A DNA stretch of 43,837 nucleotides from Streptomyces aureus (GCF_001418135.1 NZ_LIPQ01000061.1:1-43837); one strand, 5' to 3'; positions 18,534 through 27,350 are shown, counted from the stretch's first letter. Translations and numbers: made by a program. The notes: a model not told the origin generated them from the sequence alone.

Positions 18534-19913
18534 ATGAGCACCACGGAGCGTCCCAGGATCCTCGTAGTAGGCGGCGGGTACGTAGGCCTGTACGCAGCTC
18601 GGCGCATCCTCAAGAAGATGCGCTACGCGGAGGCGACCGTCACGGTCGTCGACCCGCGGTCGTACATGACCTACCAGCCCTTCCTCCCCGAAGCCGCCGC
18701 CGGCAGCATCTCGCCGCGCCACGTCGTCGTCCCGCTGCGACGCGTCGTGCGTGGAGCCGAGGTGCTCACCGGCCGGGTCACCACCATCGACCAGGACCGC
18801 AAGGTCGCCACGATCGCGCCGCTCGTCGGCGAGGCGTACGAGCTGCCTTTCGACTACCTCGTCATCGCGATGGGCGCCGTCTCCCGTACCTTCCCGATCC
18901 CCGGCCTCGCCGAGCAGGGCATCGGAATGAAGGGCATCGAGGAGGCCATCGGCCTGCGCAACCACGTCCTCGAGCAGCTCGACAAGGCCGACTCGACCAC
19001 CGACGAGGAGGTCCGCCGCAAGGCGCTGACCTTCGTCTTCGTGGGCGGCGGCTTCGCCGGCGCGGAGACCATCGGCGAGGTCGAGGACCTGGCCCGGGAC
19101 GCCGCGAAGTACTACCAGAACGTCTCGCGCGAGGACATGCGCTTCGTCCTGGTCGACGCGGCCGACAAGATCCTCCCCGAGGTGGGCCCCAAGCTCGGCC
19201 AGTACGGCAAGGAGCACCTGGAGAGCCGCGGGATCGAGATCTACCTCGAGACCTCCATGGACTCCTGCGTCGACGGCCACGTCGTGCTGAAGAACGGCCT
19301 TGAGGTCGACTCCAACACGATCGTGTGGACCGCCGGCGTGAAGCCGAACCCGGCGCTCTCCCGCTTCGGTCTGCCGCTCGGCCCCCGCGGCCACGTGGAC
19401 TGCAACGAGAAGCTCCAGATCAACGGTCTCGACTACGCGTGGGCCGCGGGCGACAACGCCCAGGTCCCGGACATGGTCGGCCGCAAGGCGGGCAACCCGA
19501 ACGCCTGGTGCCCGCCGAACGCCCAGCACGCCCTGCGCCAGGCCAAGGTCCTCGGCGACAACGTGGTGGCCGGCATGCGCGGCTTCCCGCAGAAGGAGTA
19601 CAGCCACGCCAACAAGGGCGCGGTGGCCGGCCTCGGCCTGCACAAGGGCGTCGCGATGATCGTCATGGGCAAGGTGAAGATCAAGCTCAAGGGCCGTCTC
19701 GCCTGGTACATGCACCGTGGCTACCACGGCATGGCGATGCCCACCTGGAACCGCAAGATCCGCGTCTTCGCCGACTGGACCCTCGCGATGTTCCTCAAGC
19801 GTGAGGTCGTCTCCCTCGGCGCCATCGAGACGCCGCGCGAGGAGTTCTACGAGGCCGCCAAGCCCGCCCCCGCGCCGGCCGCCCCGGTGCAGGAGAAGGC
19901 CAAGGCCTCCTAA
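18534..19913 (+). CDS. ndh: Type II NADH dehydrogenase (NDH-2)
   Basis: 459 residues. It transfers electrons from NADH to menaquinone without pumping protons, on the inner face of the membrane. Two dinucleotide-binding motifs are visible: VVGGGYVGLYAARR for FAD near the N-terminus and VFVGGGFAGAETIGE for NADH near 165. AWAAGDNAQVPD supplies the FAD-contacting Asp, and NAQHALRQAKVLGDN is typical NDH-2. ATG 18534 begins the family's N-terminus, although the nearest AGGAGG is 17 nt upstream, which is unusually far. The long leader carries Rex-like motifs. It ends in a tandem-repeat and terminator region. Confidence 0.93.
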   Translation: MSTTERPRILVVGGGYVGLYAARRILKKMRYAEATVTVVDPRSYMTYQPFLPEAAAGSISPRHVVVPLRRVVRGAEVLTGRVTTIDQDRKVATIAPLVGEAYELPFDYLVIAMGAVSRTFPIPGLAEQGIGMKGIEEAIGLRNHVLEQLDKADSTTDEEVRRKALTFVFVGGGFAGAETIGEVEDLARDAAKYYQNVSREDMRFVLVDAADKILPEVGPKLGQYGKEHLESRGIEIYLETSMDSCVDGHVVLKNGLEVDSNTIVWTAGVKPNPALSRFGLPLGPRGHVDCNEKLQINGLDYAWAAGDNAQVPDMVGRKAGNPNAWCPPNAQHALRQAKVLGDNVVAGMRGFPQKEYSHANKGAVAGLGLHKGVAMIVMGKVKIKLKGRLAWYMHRGYHGMAMPTWNRKIRVFADWTLAMFLKREVVSLGAIETPREEFYEAAKPAPAPAAPVQEKAKAS

Positions 19914-19979
19914 GCAGCACACGCAGTACCAGCAGCACACGCAGTACCAGCAGTACCAGCAGTACCAGCAGTACACGCA
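19914..19979 (+). repeat. Short tandem repeat directly after the ndh stop codon
   Basis: An 18-base unit made of CAGCACACG plus CAGTACCAG occurs twice, then the 9-base CAGTACCAG half continues about twice and ends in CAGTACACG. The array starts at the base after the TAA, and the terminator follows 10 nt later. Read in another frame it would encode Gln/Tyr repeats, but that frame has no start of its own. Confidence 0.8.
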
Positions 19980-19988
19980 AGGCCGTAA

Positions 19989-20024
19989 AAGGGCCGTCCG
20001 CCATCCGTGGTGCGGACGGCCCTT
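19989..20024 (+). terminator. ndh terminator
   Basis: AAGGGCCGTCCGC pairs perfectly over 13 bp with GCGGACGGCCCTT around a 10-nt loop. It lies 75 nt after the ndh stop. Confidence 0.85.
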
Positions 20025-20132
20025 CGCGTGTTTTGCCGACTGATTGCGCTGTGCCGGGACTGCAAACGCCTACGGACGGTGTTCCCTTGGTGACGAGCAT
20101 TTCTGGGGCACGAGATCACGGAGGTGTGCACC

Positions 20133-21440
20133 ATGGCCGACGCCGCGTCGCGGCTGACGACTCTCGCAGAGGAGCTGCTGGGCGGACCGCTCCCGGTCCG
20201 ACTGCGAGCCTGGGACGGCAGTGAAGCCGGACCAGTGGGCGGCCCCGTCCTGATCGTCCGCGATCGCCGCGCCCTGCGGAGGATGATCTGGAAGCCCGGC
20301 GAACTGGGCCTGGCCCGCGCCTGGGTGGCCGGGGAGCTGGACGTCGAGGGAGACCTGTACGAGCTTCTGGACGGGCTCTCGGGCCTGCTCTGGGAGCGGA
20401 CCGAGGACACCAGGGGGCTGCTCGCGTCCGCGCGCGACCCGCGGCTGCGCGCCGCCGCCGGCGCCCTGCTCAGACTGGCCGGTCCGCCGCTGCCGCCGCA
20501 GCCGCCGGCCGAGGAGATGCGCGGCCGCAGCGGCGGCCGGCACACCCGGCGCCGCGACAAGCAGGCGATCAGTCACCACTACGACGTGGGCAACGACTTC
20601 TACGAGCTGGTCCTCGGCCCGTCGATGGTCTACTCGTGCGCGTACTGGGCCTCCGACGGCCCCGACGCGACCCTGGAGGACGCCCAGCGCGACAAGCTGG
20701 ACCTGATCGCCCGCAAGCTGAACCTGAAGGAGGGCGACCGGCTCCTCGACGTGGGCTGCGGATGGGGCTCCATGGCCCTCCACGCCGCCCGGGAGTACGG
20801 GGCCAGGGTCGTCGGCATCACCCTCTCCCGGGAACAGGCCGCGTACGCCCGCAAGCGGATCGCCGACGAGGGCCTGACCGAGCTGATCGAGATCCGCGTC
20901 CAGGACTACCGGGACGTCCCGGACGGCCCGTACGACGCGATCTCCTCGATCGGCATGGCCGAGCACGTCGGCGCCGTCCGGTACCGGGAGTACGCCGACA
21001 TCCTGTACGGGCTCCTCAAGCCCGGCGGACGGCTCCTCAACCACCAGATCTCGCGGCGCCCCGAGCCCGACGAGGAGACGTACGAGGTCGACGCCTTCAT
21101 CGACGCGTACGTCTTCCCCGACGGCGAACTCGCCCCCATGGGCCGCACGCTGAGCACCCTGGAGGACGCCGGCTTCGAGGTCAGGGACGTGGAGGCGATC
21201 CGCGAGCACTACGCCCTCACCCTGCGCCGCTGGGTGGCCAACCTGGAGCGCGGGTGGGACCGGGCGGTCCGGCTCACCTCGCCGGGCCGGGCGAGGATCT
21301 GGCGGCTCTACATGGCGGCCTCGGCGGTCTCCTTCGAGCGCAACCGGATCGGCGTGAACCAGTTCCTCGCCGTGAAGACCCCGGTGTCGGGGGAGAGCGG
21401 CACGGCGCTGCGGCCGCGGGTCTGGAACGAGAAGGCCTGA
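20133..21440 (+). CDS. Cyclopropane-fatty-acyl-phospholipid synthase-family methyltransferase
   Basis: 435 residues. Family members use SAM to add a methylene or methyl group to unsaturated acyl chains of phospholipids. Visible are the substrate-site motif ISHHYDVGNDFYELVLG followed by SMVYSCAYW, SAM motif I LLDVGCGWGSMALHAA, and EHVGAVRYREYADILYGLL. About 140 N-terminal residues form a separate domain common in long CFA synthases. The tail AASAVSFERNRIGVNQFL is also typical. ATG 20133 has GGAGG 8 nt upstream. The product could be a cyclopropane or a methyl-branched chain; sequence alone does not decide. Confidence 0.9.
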   Translation: MADAASRLTTLAEELLGGPLPVRLRAWDGSEAGPVGGPVLIVRDRRALRRMIWKPGELGLARAWVAGELDVEGDLYELLDGLSGLLWERTEDTRGLLASARDPRLRAAAGALLRLAGPPLPPQPPAEEMRGRSGGRHTRRRDKQAISHHYDVGNDFYELVLGPSMVYSCAYWASDGPDATLEDAQRDKLDLIARKLNLKEGDRLLDVGCGWGSMALHAAREYGARVVGITLSREQAAYARKRIADEGLTELIEIRVQDYRDVPDGPYDAISSIGMAEHVGAVRYREYADILYGLLKPGGRLLNHQISRRPEPDEETYEVDAFIDAYVFPDGELAPMGRTLSTLEDAGFEVRDVEAIREHYALTLRRWVANLERGWDRAVRLTSPGRARIWRLYMAASAVSFERNRIGVNQFLAVKTPVSGESGTALRPRVWNEKA

Positions 21441-21491
21441 CGTACGCCGAAGGGCCGGCCCCCGGGTGGGGGACCGGCCCTTCGGCGTACG
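21441..21491. terminator. Bidirectional terminator between cfa-like gene and ABC permease
   Basis: An 18-bp perfect arm (from CGTACGCCGAAGGGCC) is mirrored at the other end, and inside it CCCCC-GGGT-GGGGG extends the stem to about 23 pairs with one bulged A. It starts directly after the stop codon and serves both convergent genes. Confidence 0.92.
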
Positions 21492-21506
21492 GCCGCGGCC
21501 GTCGTG

Positions 21507-24038
21507 CTACTCGGCCTTGATGGCGGCGAGCATGTTCAGCCTGGCCGCGCTCCGGGCCGGCCACAGGGAGGCGAGGACACCGACCAGGGCGGCCAGGACC
21601 AGGAAGATCCCGATCCGGTCCCAGGGCAGGACCAGGGAGTAGCCCGGCAGGCTGTTCTTGAAGGTCTCGCCGATCGCCCAGCCGAGGAAGGAGCCGAGGC
21701 CGATGCCGACGACCGCGCCGAACACCGAGATGACCACGGCCTCCAGACGGACCATCCGCTTCACCCGGCGCCGGTCGAGGCCGATCGCCCGCAGCATGCC
21801 GATCTCCTGCTGACGCTCGAAGACCGACATGGCCAGGGTGTTGACGACACCGAGGACCGCGATCACCAGGGCCATCGCGAGCAGACCGTAGACGATGTTC
21901 AGGAGCATGTTGATCTGGCCGCCGAAGAGGTCACGGATGTCCTTCTGGTCCATCACCGTGATCGCCGGGTTGTCGCCCATGGCCTTCGACAGGGCCTTCT
22001 CGTGGGCAGCGCTCGGGCCGCCCTCCGTCGAGACGAAGATCTGCTGGATGCCCGCCTCGTGGTCGTGCGCGCTGACCAGCTTGGTGTCGATCAGGACCGG
22101 CGAGACGAACTCGCTGCCCTTGTAGACCGCTCCGACGGTCAGCTTGCCCTTCTGCTTGTCGAGCCACTCGACGGGGACGGTGTCGCCGACCTTCAGGCCG
22201 CGCGTGGCGGCGGTCTTGTCGTCGACGGCGATCCTGCCCTGGCCGAGGGAGGCCATCGAGCCGTTCACCACGTCGAGCTTGAGGACCTTCTCGATGTCGC
22301 CGGGGGTGACGCCGGAGGCCGAGACGAACGAGCCCTTGAGCTCGAAGGCGCCGTTCTGCTGCGGGGAGACCGCGGTGACGCCCGGGGCCTTCTCCAGGGC
22401 CGTCAGGGCCTCCTGGCTGAGGCTGGTGCCGCTGGCCATCGAGACCATGTAGTCGGCCTTGATCTGGTCGGTCGTCATCTTGTCCAGGGCCGAGCCGACC
22501 GTGGCGCCGAGCACCGAGAGACCGGTGACCAGGGTCAGACCGATGGCGAGCGCGGAGGCGGTGGCGCCGGTGCGGCGCGGGTTGCGGACCGCGTTGAGGC
22601 CGGCGAGCTTGCCGGAGACCCCGAAGAGGTTCACGAAGACCGGGCGGATCACGGCGATCACGGGCCGGGACAGGAACGGGATCAGCACGATCACACCGAT
22701 GAGGGTGAGGAACGCGCCGCCCGCGATCAGCATGCGGCCGTCGTCGCCGCCCTGGCCGGCGCCGAGCACGATGAGCACGGCACCGAGGGCGGTGAACGCC
22801 GCGCCGATGGAGTTCCGGACGACGAGCGACTTGGTGCTCGCGGTGGCGTGGACGCTGCTCATGGCGGCGACCGGCGGGATCTTCGCGGCGCGGCGGCCGG
22901 GCAGCCAGGCGGCGAACATCGTGATCAGGACACCGACGAGGAAGGCGGTGAGGACCGGGGTGGTGCCGAGGACGAGGTCACCGGCCGGGATCTTCATGTC
23001 GAAGGCGCTCATGGCCGAGCGGAGCGAGACGGCCAGACCGATGCCGAGCACGTAACCGACGGCCGAGGCGACCAGGCCGACCAGACCGGCCTCGGCGAGG
23101 ACGGAACGGGTGATCTGCTTGCGCGAGGCGCCGACGGCGCGCATCAGCGCCAGTTCCTTGGTGCGCTGGGCGACCAGCATGGTGAAGGTGTTGGAGATCA
23201 GGAAGATCCCGACGAAGAGCGCGATGCCCGCGAAGCCGAGCAGGACCTGGTTGAGCGCGCCGAGGCCGGACTCGATGTCCTTGGCCTGCTGGTCGGCGAG
23301 GGCCTTGCCGGTCTGCGCGGTGGCGGCCTTCGGGACGACCTTCAGGACCTCGTCGCGGAGCTTCTCCGCGTCGGCGCCGGGGGTGGCGGTGACGGTCAGG
23401 TTCTGGAAGTAGCCGGGCTTCAGGTAGAGCTTCTGGGCGACGGCGCTGTCGAAGACGACCAGGCTGCCGCCGGCGTTGACGGCGCCGTCCTCGGTGGTGA
23501 AGACACCGGAGAGCTCGTACTCCTTCACCGGCCCGTTGGTGGCGACGCGGACGGTGTCACCGACCTTGTAGCCGCCCTTGTCGGCGGTGTCCTTGTCGAG
23601 CGCGATCTGCCCGGCCGAGGCCGGGCCGTTCCCGGAGGTGAAGGCGTACGAGCGGTCCTTGCCGTCCTTGCCGGGGGCGAAGTTGGTGCCCTTGTTGGAC
23701 CAGCCGACGCCGATCAGCTTGCCGTCCTTGTCGGGGACACCGGCGAAGCCGTCGACGCGGGGGGAGACGGAGGCGACCCCGTCGAGCTTCGCGACGTCGT
23801 CGACGACCTGCTGGGAGAGCCCGGGGGTCTTCCGGGCCTCCTCGGCGGACGGGTACATCTCGACGGCGACGGCGACGTCGTCGTAGCTCTTCGCCGACTG
23901 GTTGCGGAAGGCGTTGGAGAGGGTGTCGGTGAAGACGAGGGTGCCGGAGACGAAGGCCACGCCGAGCATCACGGCGAGGACGGTCATCAGCAGTCTCGCC
24001 TTGTGCGCGAGGACGTTGCGCAGGGCGGTACGGAACAT
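21507..24038 (-). CDS. ABC transporter permease, FtsX/MacB type with two FtsX domains
   Basis: 843 residues. An N-terminal membrane helix after NVLAHKARLLMTVLAVMLGVAFV leads into a large extracytoplasmic domain. Three helices with the FtsX core (LVAQRTKELALMRAVGASR) follow near 260-380, then a second external domain, and a second FtsX core (SVFERQQEIGMLRAIGLDRR) near the C-terminus. Such permeases work in export of lipoproteins or peptides, or in mechanotransmission, rather than import. ATG 24038 is the first start in frame. The ATPase gene lies 88 nt upstream on the same strand. Confidence 0.93.
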   Translation of the reverse strand: MFRTALRNVLAHKARLLMTVLAVMLGVAFVSGTLVFTDTLSNAFRNQSAKSYDDVAVAVEMYPSAEEARKTPGLSQQVVDDVAKLDGVASVSPRVDGFAGVPDKDGKLIGVGWSNKGTNFAPGKDGKDRSYAFTSGNGPASAGQIALDKDTADKGGYKVGDTVRVATNGPVKEYELSGVFTTEDGAVNAGGSLVVFDSAVAQKLYLKPGYFQNLTVTATPGADAEKLRDEVLKVVPKAATAQTGKALADQQAKDIESGLGALNQVLLGFAGIALFVGIFLISNTFTMLVAQRTKELALMRAVGASRKQITRSVLAEAGLVGLVASAVGYVLGIGLAVSLRSAMSAFDMKIPAGDLVLGTTPVLTAFLVGVLITMFAAWLPGRRAAKIPPVAAMSSVHATASTKSLVVRNSIGAAFTALGAVLIVLGAGQGGDDGRMLIAGGAFLTLIGVIVLIPFLSRPVIAVIRPVFVNLFGVSGKLAGLNAVRNPRRTGATASALAIGLTLVTGLSVLGATVGSALDKMTTDQIKADYMVSMASGTSLSQEALTALEKAPGVTAVSPQQNGAFELKGSFVSASGVTPGDIEKVLKLDVVNGSMASLGQGRIAVDDKTAATRGLKVGDTVPVEWLDKQKGKLTVGAVYKGSEFVSPVLIDTKLVSAHDHEAGIQQIFVSTEGGPSAAHEKALSKAMGDNPAITVMDQKDIRDLFGGQINMLLNIVYGLLAMALVIAVLGVVNTLAMSVFERQQEIGMLRAIGLDRRRVKRMVRLEAVVISVFGAVVGIGLGSFLGWAIGETFKNSLPGYSLVLPWDRIGIFLVLAALVGVLASLWPARSAARLNMLAAIKAE

Positions 24039-24126
24039 GGGTGTGTCCTGGAGGAAGGGAGGGGCGGCGGGCGGGAGCGCGAGGCGCGGGCCGTACCGGT
24101 GCGGGTCCGGTTCCGGCGCTACGGCG

Positions 24127-24897
24127 TCAGCTCGTGCGGCCCTTGGCGTCGAAGGCCTTCATGCGGTCGAGCACGCCGTCCGCCGTCGGGTGCAGCATCT
24201 CGTCGACGATCCGGCCGTCGGCGAGGAAGATCACCCGGTCCGCGTAGGAGGCGGCGACCGGGTCGTGGGTGACCATGACGACGGTCTGGCCGAGCTCGCG
24301 GACCGAGTTGCGCAGGAAGCCGAGGACCTCGGCGCCCGAGCGGGAGTCCAGGTTTCCGGTGGGCTCGTCACCGAAGATGATCTCGGGGCGGGAGGCGAGG
24401 GCGCGGGCCACGGCCACGCGCTGCTGCTGGCCGCCGGAGAGCTCGGTGGGACGGTGGCTGAGCCGGGCGGAGAGCCCGAGCATGTCGATGACCTGCTGGA
24501 CCCACTGCTTGTCGGGCTTCCGGCCGGCGATGTCCATCGGCAGCGTGATGTTCTCCAGGGCCGTCAGCGTCGGCAGCAGGTTGAAGGCCTGGAAGATGAA
24601 GCCGATCTTGTCCCGGCGCAGCTGGGTGAGCTGCTTGTCCTTCAGGGTGGAGAGCTCCGTCTCGCCGATCCGGACCGAGCCGGAGGAGAAGGAGTCGAGG
24701 CCGGCGACGCAGTGCATGAGCGTCGACTTGCCGGAGCCGGAGGGGCCCATGATCGCGGTGAACTCGCCCTGGCGGAAGTCCACGGTGACGTGATCGAGCG
24801 CGACCACCTGGGTCTCGCCGTGTCCGTAGACCTTCGAGAGATCCGTGGCGCGGGCGGCCACCGCGGTGGCGCGGGACACGGTGGGGGTGGTGGTCAC
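24127..24897 (-). CDS. ABC transporter ATP-binding protein, MacB/LolD type
   Basis: 256 residues. Walker A GPSGSGKST, the Q-loop in GFIFQAFNLLPTLTALEN, signature LSGGQQQR, Walker B IIFGDEP and the H-loop in MVTHDP are all intact. The NLLPTLTALEN segment is typical of the MacB/LolD branch. It energises the FtsX-type permease encoded directly downstream, with which it forms an operon. GTG 24897 has AGGAG about 6 nt upstream. Confidence 0.95.
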   Translation of the reverse strand: MTTTPTVSRATAVAARATDLSKVYGHGETQVVALDHVTVDFRQGEFTAIMGPSGSGKSTLMHCVAGLDSFSSGSVRIGETELSTLKDKQLTQLRRDKIGFIFQAFNLLPTLTALENITLPMDIAGRKPDKQWVQQVIDMLGLSARLSHRPTELSGGQQQRVAVARALASRPEIIFGDEPTGNLDSRSGAEVLGFLRNSVRELGQTVVMVTHDPVAASYADRVIFLADGRIVDEMLHPTADGVLDRMKAFDAKGRTS

Positions 24898-25271
24898 GAG
24901 GGACTCCTGTCACTGCGGGGCTTCTGTGGGAACCCCTCCATCGTGTCGGGCGTTCGCGCTCGGATCGTCCGCCCACATGCCCGTTCCCGAGGCAGTCTCG
25001 AGTCGGACCGGGGCTCCCGACCCTCCTCCTGAGGTATGACGGCGTCCCTGAGAGAGGGCTTCACGCCGAGGTGACACACGTGCGACGACTTTTCGTCATT
25101 CCAGGGGGTGCGGCTTTGCGCCTGCGACCCCTGTCACAGTTCGGCGAAACGGCTCTCACCTGCACTGACGCACCCTCAGACGTCAATAAAGTAAGACAAC
25201 ATCGGGAGGATGTTCCGCTGAACGAGGGAAGCGCCCCGATAGGCTCATGTGCCAACGCGGAGCTTCGCGAC
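24898..25271. promoter_or_regulatory. 374-bp region upstream of bldA
   Basis: No gene is seen. The last 100 bases before the tRNA are richer in A/T (GTCAATAAAGTAAGACAACA, 25181-25200). TAGGCT at 25240-25245 is a good -10 candidate 26 nt before the mature 5' end, which would leave a short 5' leader for RNase P. A matching -35 box is not obvious. Confidence 0.45.
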
Positions 25272-25356
25272 GCCCGGATGGTGGAATGCAGACACGGCGA
25301 GCTTAAACCTCGCTGGCCTTCGGGCCGTACCGGTTCGAGTCCGGTTCCGGGCACCA
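25272..25356 (+). tRNA. bldA: tRNA-Leu(UAA), bldA
   Basis: An 85-nt tRNA with CCA encoded. The acceptor stem GCCCGGA pairs with TCCGGGC. The anticodon stem GCGAG/CTCGC encloses loop CTTAAAC, giving anticodon UAA. A long variable arm (TGGCCTTCGGGCC) marks it as type II, and the T-loop GGTTCGAGTCC is standard. In Streptomyces the only tRNA reading UUA is bldA, which is needed for aerial growth and antibiotic production because UUA codons are confined to regulatory and accessory genes. A compact hairpin terminates it. Confidence 0.97.
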
Positions 25357-25357
25357 C

Positions 25358-25388
25358 CCGGGCCCCAGGTGTCACACCTGTGGCCCGG
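25358..25388 (+). terminator. bldA terminator hairpin
   Basis: CCGGGCC-C-CAGGTGT pairs with ACACCTG-T-GGCCCGG, with one C/T mismatch and a very small loop. It begins 2 nt after the encoded CCA. Confidence 0.8.
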
Positions 25389-25556
25389 CGAAGCCCCTCA
25401 CTTCACGCGCGAGCCCTCGCGAGCCGCCTCGCCGGCCCGCGCGAAGATCAAAAACGTACGGGAAAAGATCCTCCCCGAGCACTAGAGAGTTTCTTTTGCC
25501 TACGCATTACTCTTGACGCGAGGCCGCGCGCATGCGGCACGCCATGGAGGAGTGAG

Positions 25557-26459
25557 ATGAGGAGCAGCAACCCGGTCTTCTCGCGACGGGGGTTCAGCCG
25601 CGACAACGGCACCGCGGGCTTCAACGGCCAGCAGCCGCAGGCCGGGGGCCCCGCCGTCGGAACCAACCCGTACGCCACCGGCAACCCGTATGCCGAGGGT
25701 GCGACCAACCCGTACGCCACCAACCCGTACGCCCCGCAGGACACGCAGCTCGGCGCCCCGCAGCAGGCCCGCGGCAACGTGATGACGATCGACGACGTCG
25801 TGAGCCGTACGGCCATGACGCTCGGCACGGTCGTGCTCACCGCCGTGCTGTCCTGGCTGCTCCTGCCGGTCGACCCCGCCAACCTGGGCAAGTCCTACGG
25901 CATCGCCATCGGCGCCGCCCTGGTCGCCCTGGTGCTGTCGCTCGTGCAGTCCTTCAAGCGCAAGCCGTCGCCGGCGCTCATCCTGGGCTACGCGGCCTTC
26001 GAGGGCGTCTTCCTCGGAGTGATCTCGGCCGCCGTCTCGACGTACATCGCCGACGGCGTGGTCATCCAGGCGGTCCTCGGCACGATGGCGGTCTTCGCCG
26101 GCGTGCTGATCGCCTACAAGATGGGCTGGATCCGGGTCAACCGGCGCTTCTACGGCTTCGTGATGGCCGCCGCGATGGGCTTCATGCTCCTCATGGTGAC
26201 CAACCTGCTGTTCGCCGTCTTCGCCGGCGGTGACGGCCTCGGCTTCCGCAGCGGTGGCCTCGGCATCCTCTTCGGTGTCATCGGCATCATCCTCGGTGCC
26301 TGCTTCCTCGCCCTCGACTTCAAGCAGGTCGAGGACGGCGTGACCTACGGCGCGCCGCGCGAGGAGGCCTGGCTGGCCGCCTTCGGTCTCACCATGACCC
26401 TGGTGTGGATCTACCTGGAGATGCTGCGTCTGCTGTCGATCCTGCAGGGCGACGACTGA
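25557..26459 (+). CDS. Bax inhibitor-1/YccA-family membrane protein
   Basis: 300 residues. The N-terminal 75 are soluble and carry an NPYA motif four times (about 37-61). Seven hydrophobic helices follow, with ALILGYAAFEGVFLGVIS and the C-terminal DFKQVEDGV typical of the BI-1 fold. Bacterial BI-1 proteins are pH-sensitive calcium leak channels in the one studied case; the role in Streptomyces is not established. ATG 25557 sits 4 nt after GGAGGAG. It follows bldA and its terminator and probably has its own promoter in the AT-richer stretch around 25485-25515. Confidence 0.92.
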   Translation: MRSSNPVFSRRGFSRDNGTAGFNGQQPQAGGPAVGTNPYATGNPYAEGATNPYATNPYAPQDTQLGAPQQARGNVMTIDDVVSRTAMTLGTVVLTAVLSWLLLPVDPANLGKSYGIAIGAALVALVLSLVQSFKRKPSPALILGYAAFEGVFLGVISAAVSTYIADGVVIQAVLGTMAVFAGVLIAYKMGWIRVNRRFYGFVMAAAMGFMLLMVTNLLFAVFAGGDGLGFRSGGLGILFGVIGIILGACFLALDFKQVEDGVTYGAPREEAWLAAFGLTMTLVWIYLEMLRLLSILQGDD

Positions 26460-26462
26460 CGC

Positions 26463-26533
26463 GTCCCGACTCGGGGGGAAGGGCCCGTCCGGCTTCGCGC
26501 CGGGCGGGCCCTTCCGCGTTCCCGTGTCGGGAC
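26463..26533. terminator. Nested hairpins between convergent BI-1 and DUF4287 genes
   Basis: Inner stem GGAAGGGCCCG-t-CCGGC/GCCGG-g-CGGGCCCTTCC (26477-26515) has a TTCGC loop. Outer arms GTCCCGAC (26463-26470) and GTCGGGAC (26526-26533) enclose it. It can act for both strands. Confidence 0.85.
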
Positions 26534-26583
26534 GGGGGACGGTGCTCCGGCCCTTCCCCGTCGGACGAGGTGGTTCCCGGACC

Positions 26584-26814
26584 TCAGAGCAGTCTCCGGG
26601 CCGCCCGCCGCAGGTCGTACTCGTGCAGGATCGCCTTCGCGTGGCCGTACGCCAGCTCGTGGGCCCCGCGGAGCCAGCTCACCCGCTCCTCGAAGCGGAG
26701 GAGGGAGGGGCCCTCCTCGACGGTGCGCATCCAGTCGGCGATCTCACGACCGGTGCGGCCCGGGATGCGGGCCAGCATGTTGCGGTGGGTCTCTTCGGAG
26801 AATGTGTGGGACAT
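26584..26814 (-). CDS. DUF4287-like small protein
   Basis: 76 residues beginning SHTFSEETHRNMLARIPGRT, then GREIADWMRTVEEGPS and ELAYGHAKAILHEYDLRRA. The pattern of a Trp-containing first helix and the GHAKAI segment fits the DUF4287 family, whose function is unknown. ATG 26814 is chosen because GGAGG lies 6 nt upstream; the longer reading adds 16 unlikely residues. It is cytosolic and highly charged. Confidence 0.82.
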   Translation of the reverse strand: MSHTFSEETHRNMLARIPGRTGREIADWMRTVEEGPSLLRFEERVSWLRGAHELAYGHAKAILHEYDLRRAARRLL

Positions 26815-26920
26815 CGGCGCCTCCGGACGCGTCGTACCGTGTGCTCCTCGTACTCCTGGCACTTCTTCACGTCACCGTGCCCAAGTGTTCGCCCGTTGGC
26901 AAGAGGCCCGGGACGGCGCG

Positions 26921-26926
26921 TAGGGT
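26921..26926 (+). promoter_or_regulatory. -10 hexamer TAGGGT, leaderless start
   Basis: TAGGGT ends 6 nt before GTG 26933. TTGGCA at 26896-26901 is a possible -35 box with a 19-bp spacer, slightly long. Confidence 0.45.
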
Positions 26927-26932
26927 CGCGGG

Positions 26933-27262
26933 GTGCGCGATACGAGTGAACTGACCGCCGCCGTCGAACGCTTCGCCGACCGGCTGCGGGCCGCCCCGCA
27001 GAGCCGCCTCCAGCGCGGTGCGGCGGCGGAGGGACTTGCCCTCGCCCGCGAGCTCGCGGTGCGCGCCCAGCGCGCGGAGGACCCGGAGCGGGAGCCGAGG
27101 GCGATGCCGGACGCGGGGGTCTTCACCGTGGCCGACCAGCTGGTCGTCGCCGGGAACGATCTGGCCGAAATCCTGCGAACGGCCCCGGCCGACTCCCGCG
27201 AGGGGGAACTGGCGGAGGCCGTGGGGCTGGTCCGTGAGGCTGCGGAGAGCTCGGGCCTGTAG
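26933..27262 (+). CDS. Conserved hypothetical protein, small and helical
   Basis: 109 residues, no recognised domain. It opens RDTSELTAAVERFADRLRAA and is almost entirely amphipathic helix, with many Glu, Arg and Ala. There is no signal peptide or membrane segment. GTG 26933 is favoured by the -10 hexamer just upstream. It stands alone between two minus-strand genes. Codon bias is that of a normal Streptomyces gene, so it is real, but its role is unknown. Confidence 0.75.
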   Translation: MRDTSELTAAVERFADRLRAAPQSRLQRGAAAEGLALARELAVRAQRAEDPEREPRAMPDAGVFTVADQLVVAGNDLAEILRTAPADSREGELAEAVGLVREAAESSGL

Positions 27263-27288
27263 GAGGGCCGGGCACGGGGCGGGCCCTC
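27263..27288. terminator. Hairpin between convergent genes
   Basis: GAGGGCC pairs with GGCCCTC around a 12-nt G/C-rich loop, directly after the stop of the small helical protein. More GGGCC-type repeats fill the 88-bp gap up to 27351. Confidence 0.6.
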
Positions 27289-27350
27289 GGAAAGGCCCTC
27301 CAGGGGTCGCGAGCGGCCCGGAGGGGCGTGGAGGGGCCTGGAAGAGGCCC

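Noticed and set aside
17970..19976. 668-codon minus-strand frame opposite ndh
   Set aside because: It is the mirror of ndh and the Gln/Tyr-type repeat. Only its last 53 codons, beyond ndh, have independent coding bias and are reported separately.
21504..24272. Plus-strand open frame of 922 codons opposite the ABC permease
   Set aside because: It is rich in Asp, Gly, Arg and His with no domain, and the opposite strand encodes a textbook FtsX-type permease with correct codon bias.
25071..25556. Upstream extension of the BI-1 gene
   Set aside because: It would run through bldA and its terminator, and ATG 25557 has an excellent Shine-Dalgarno.
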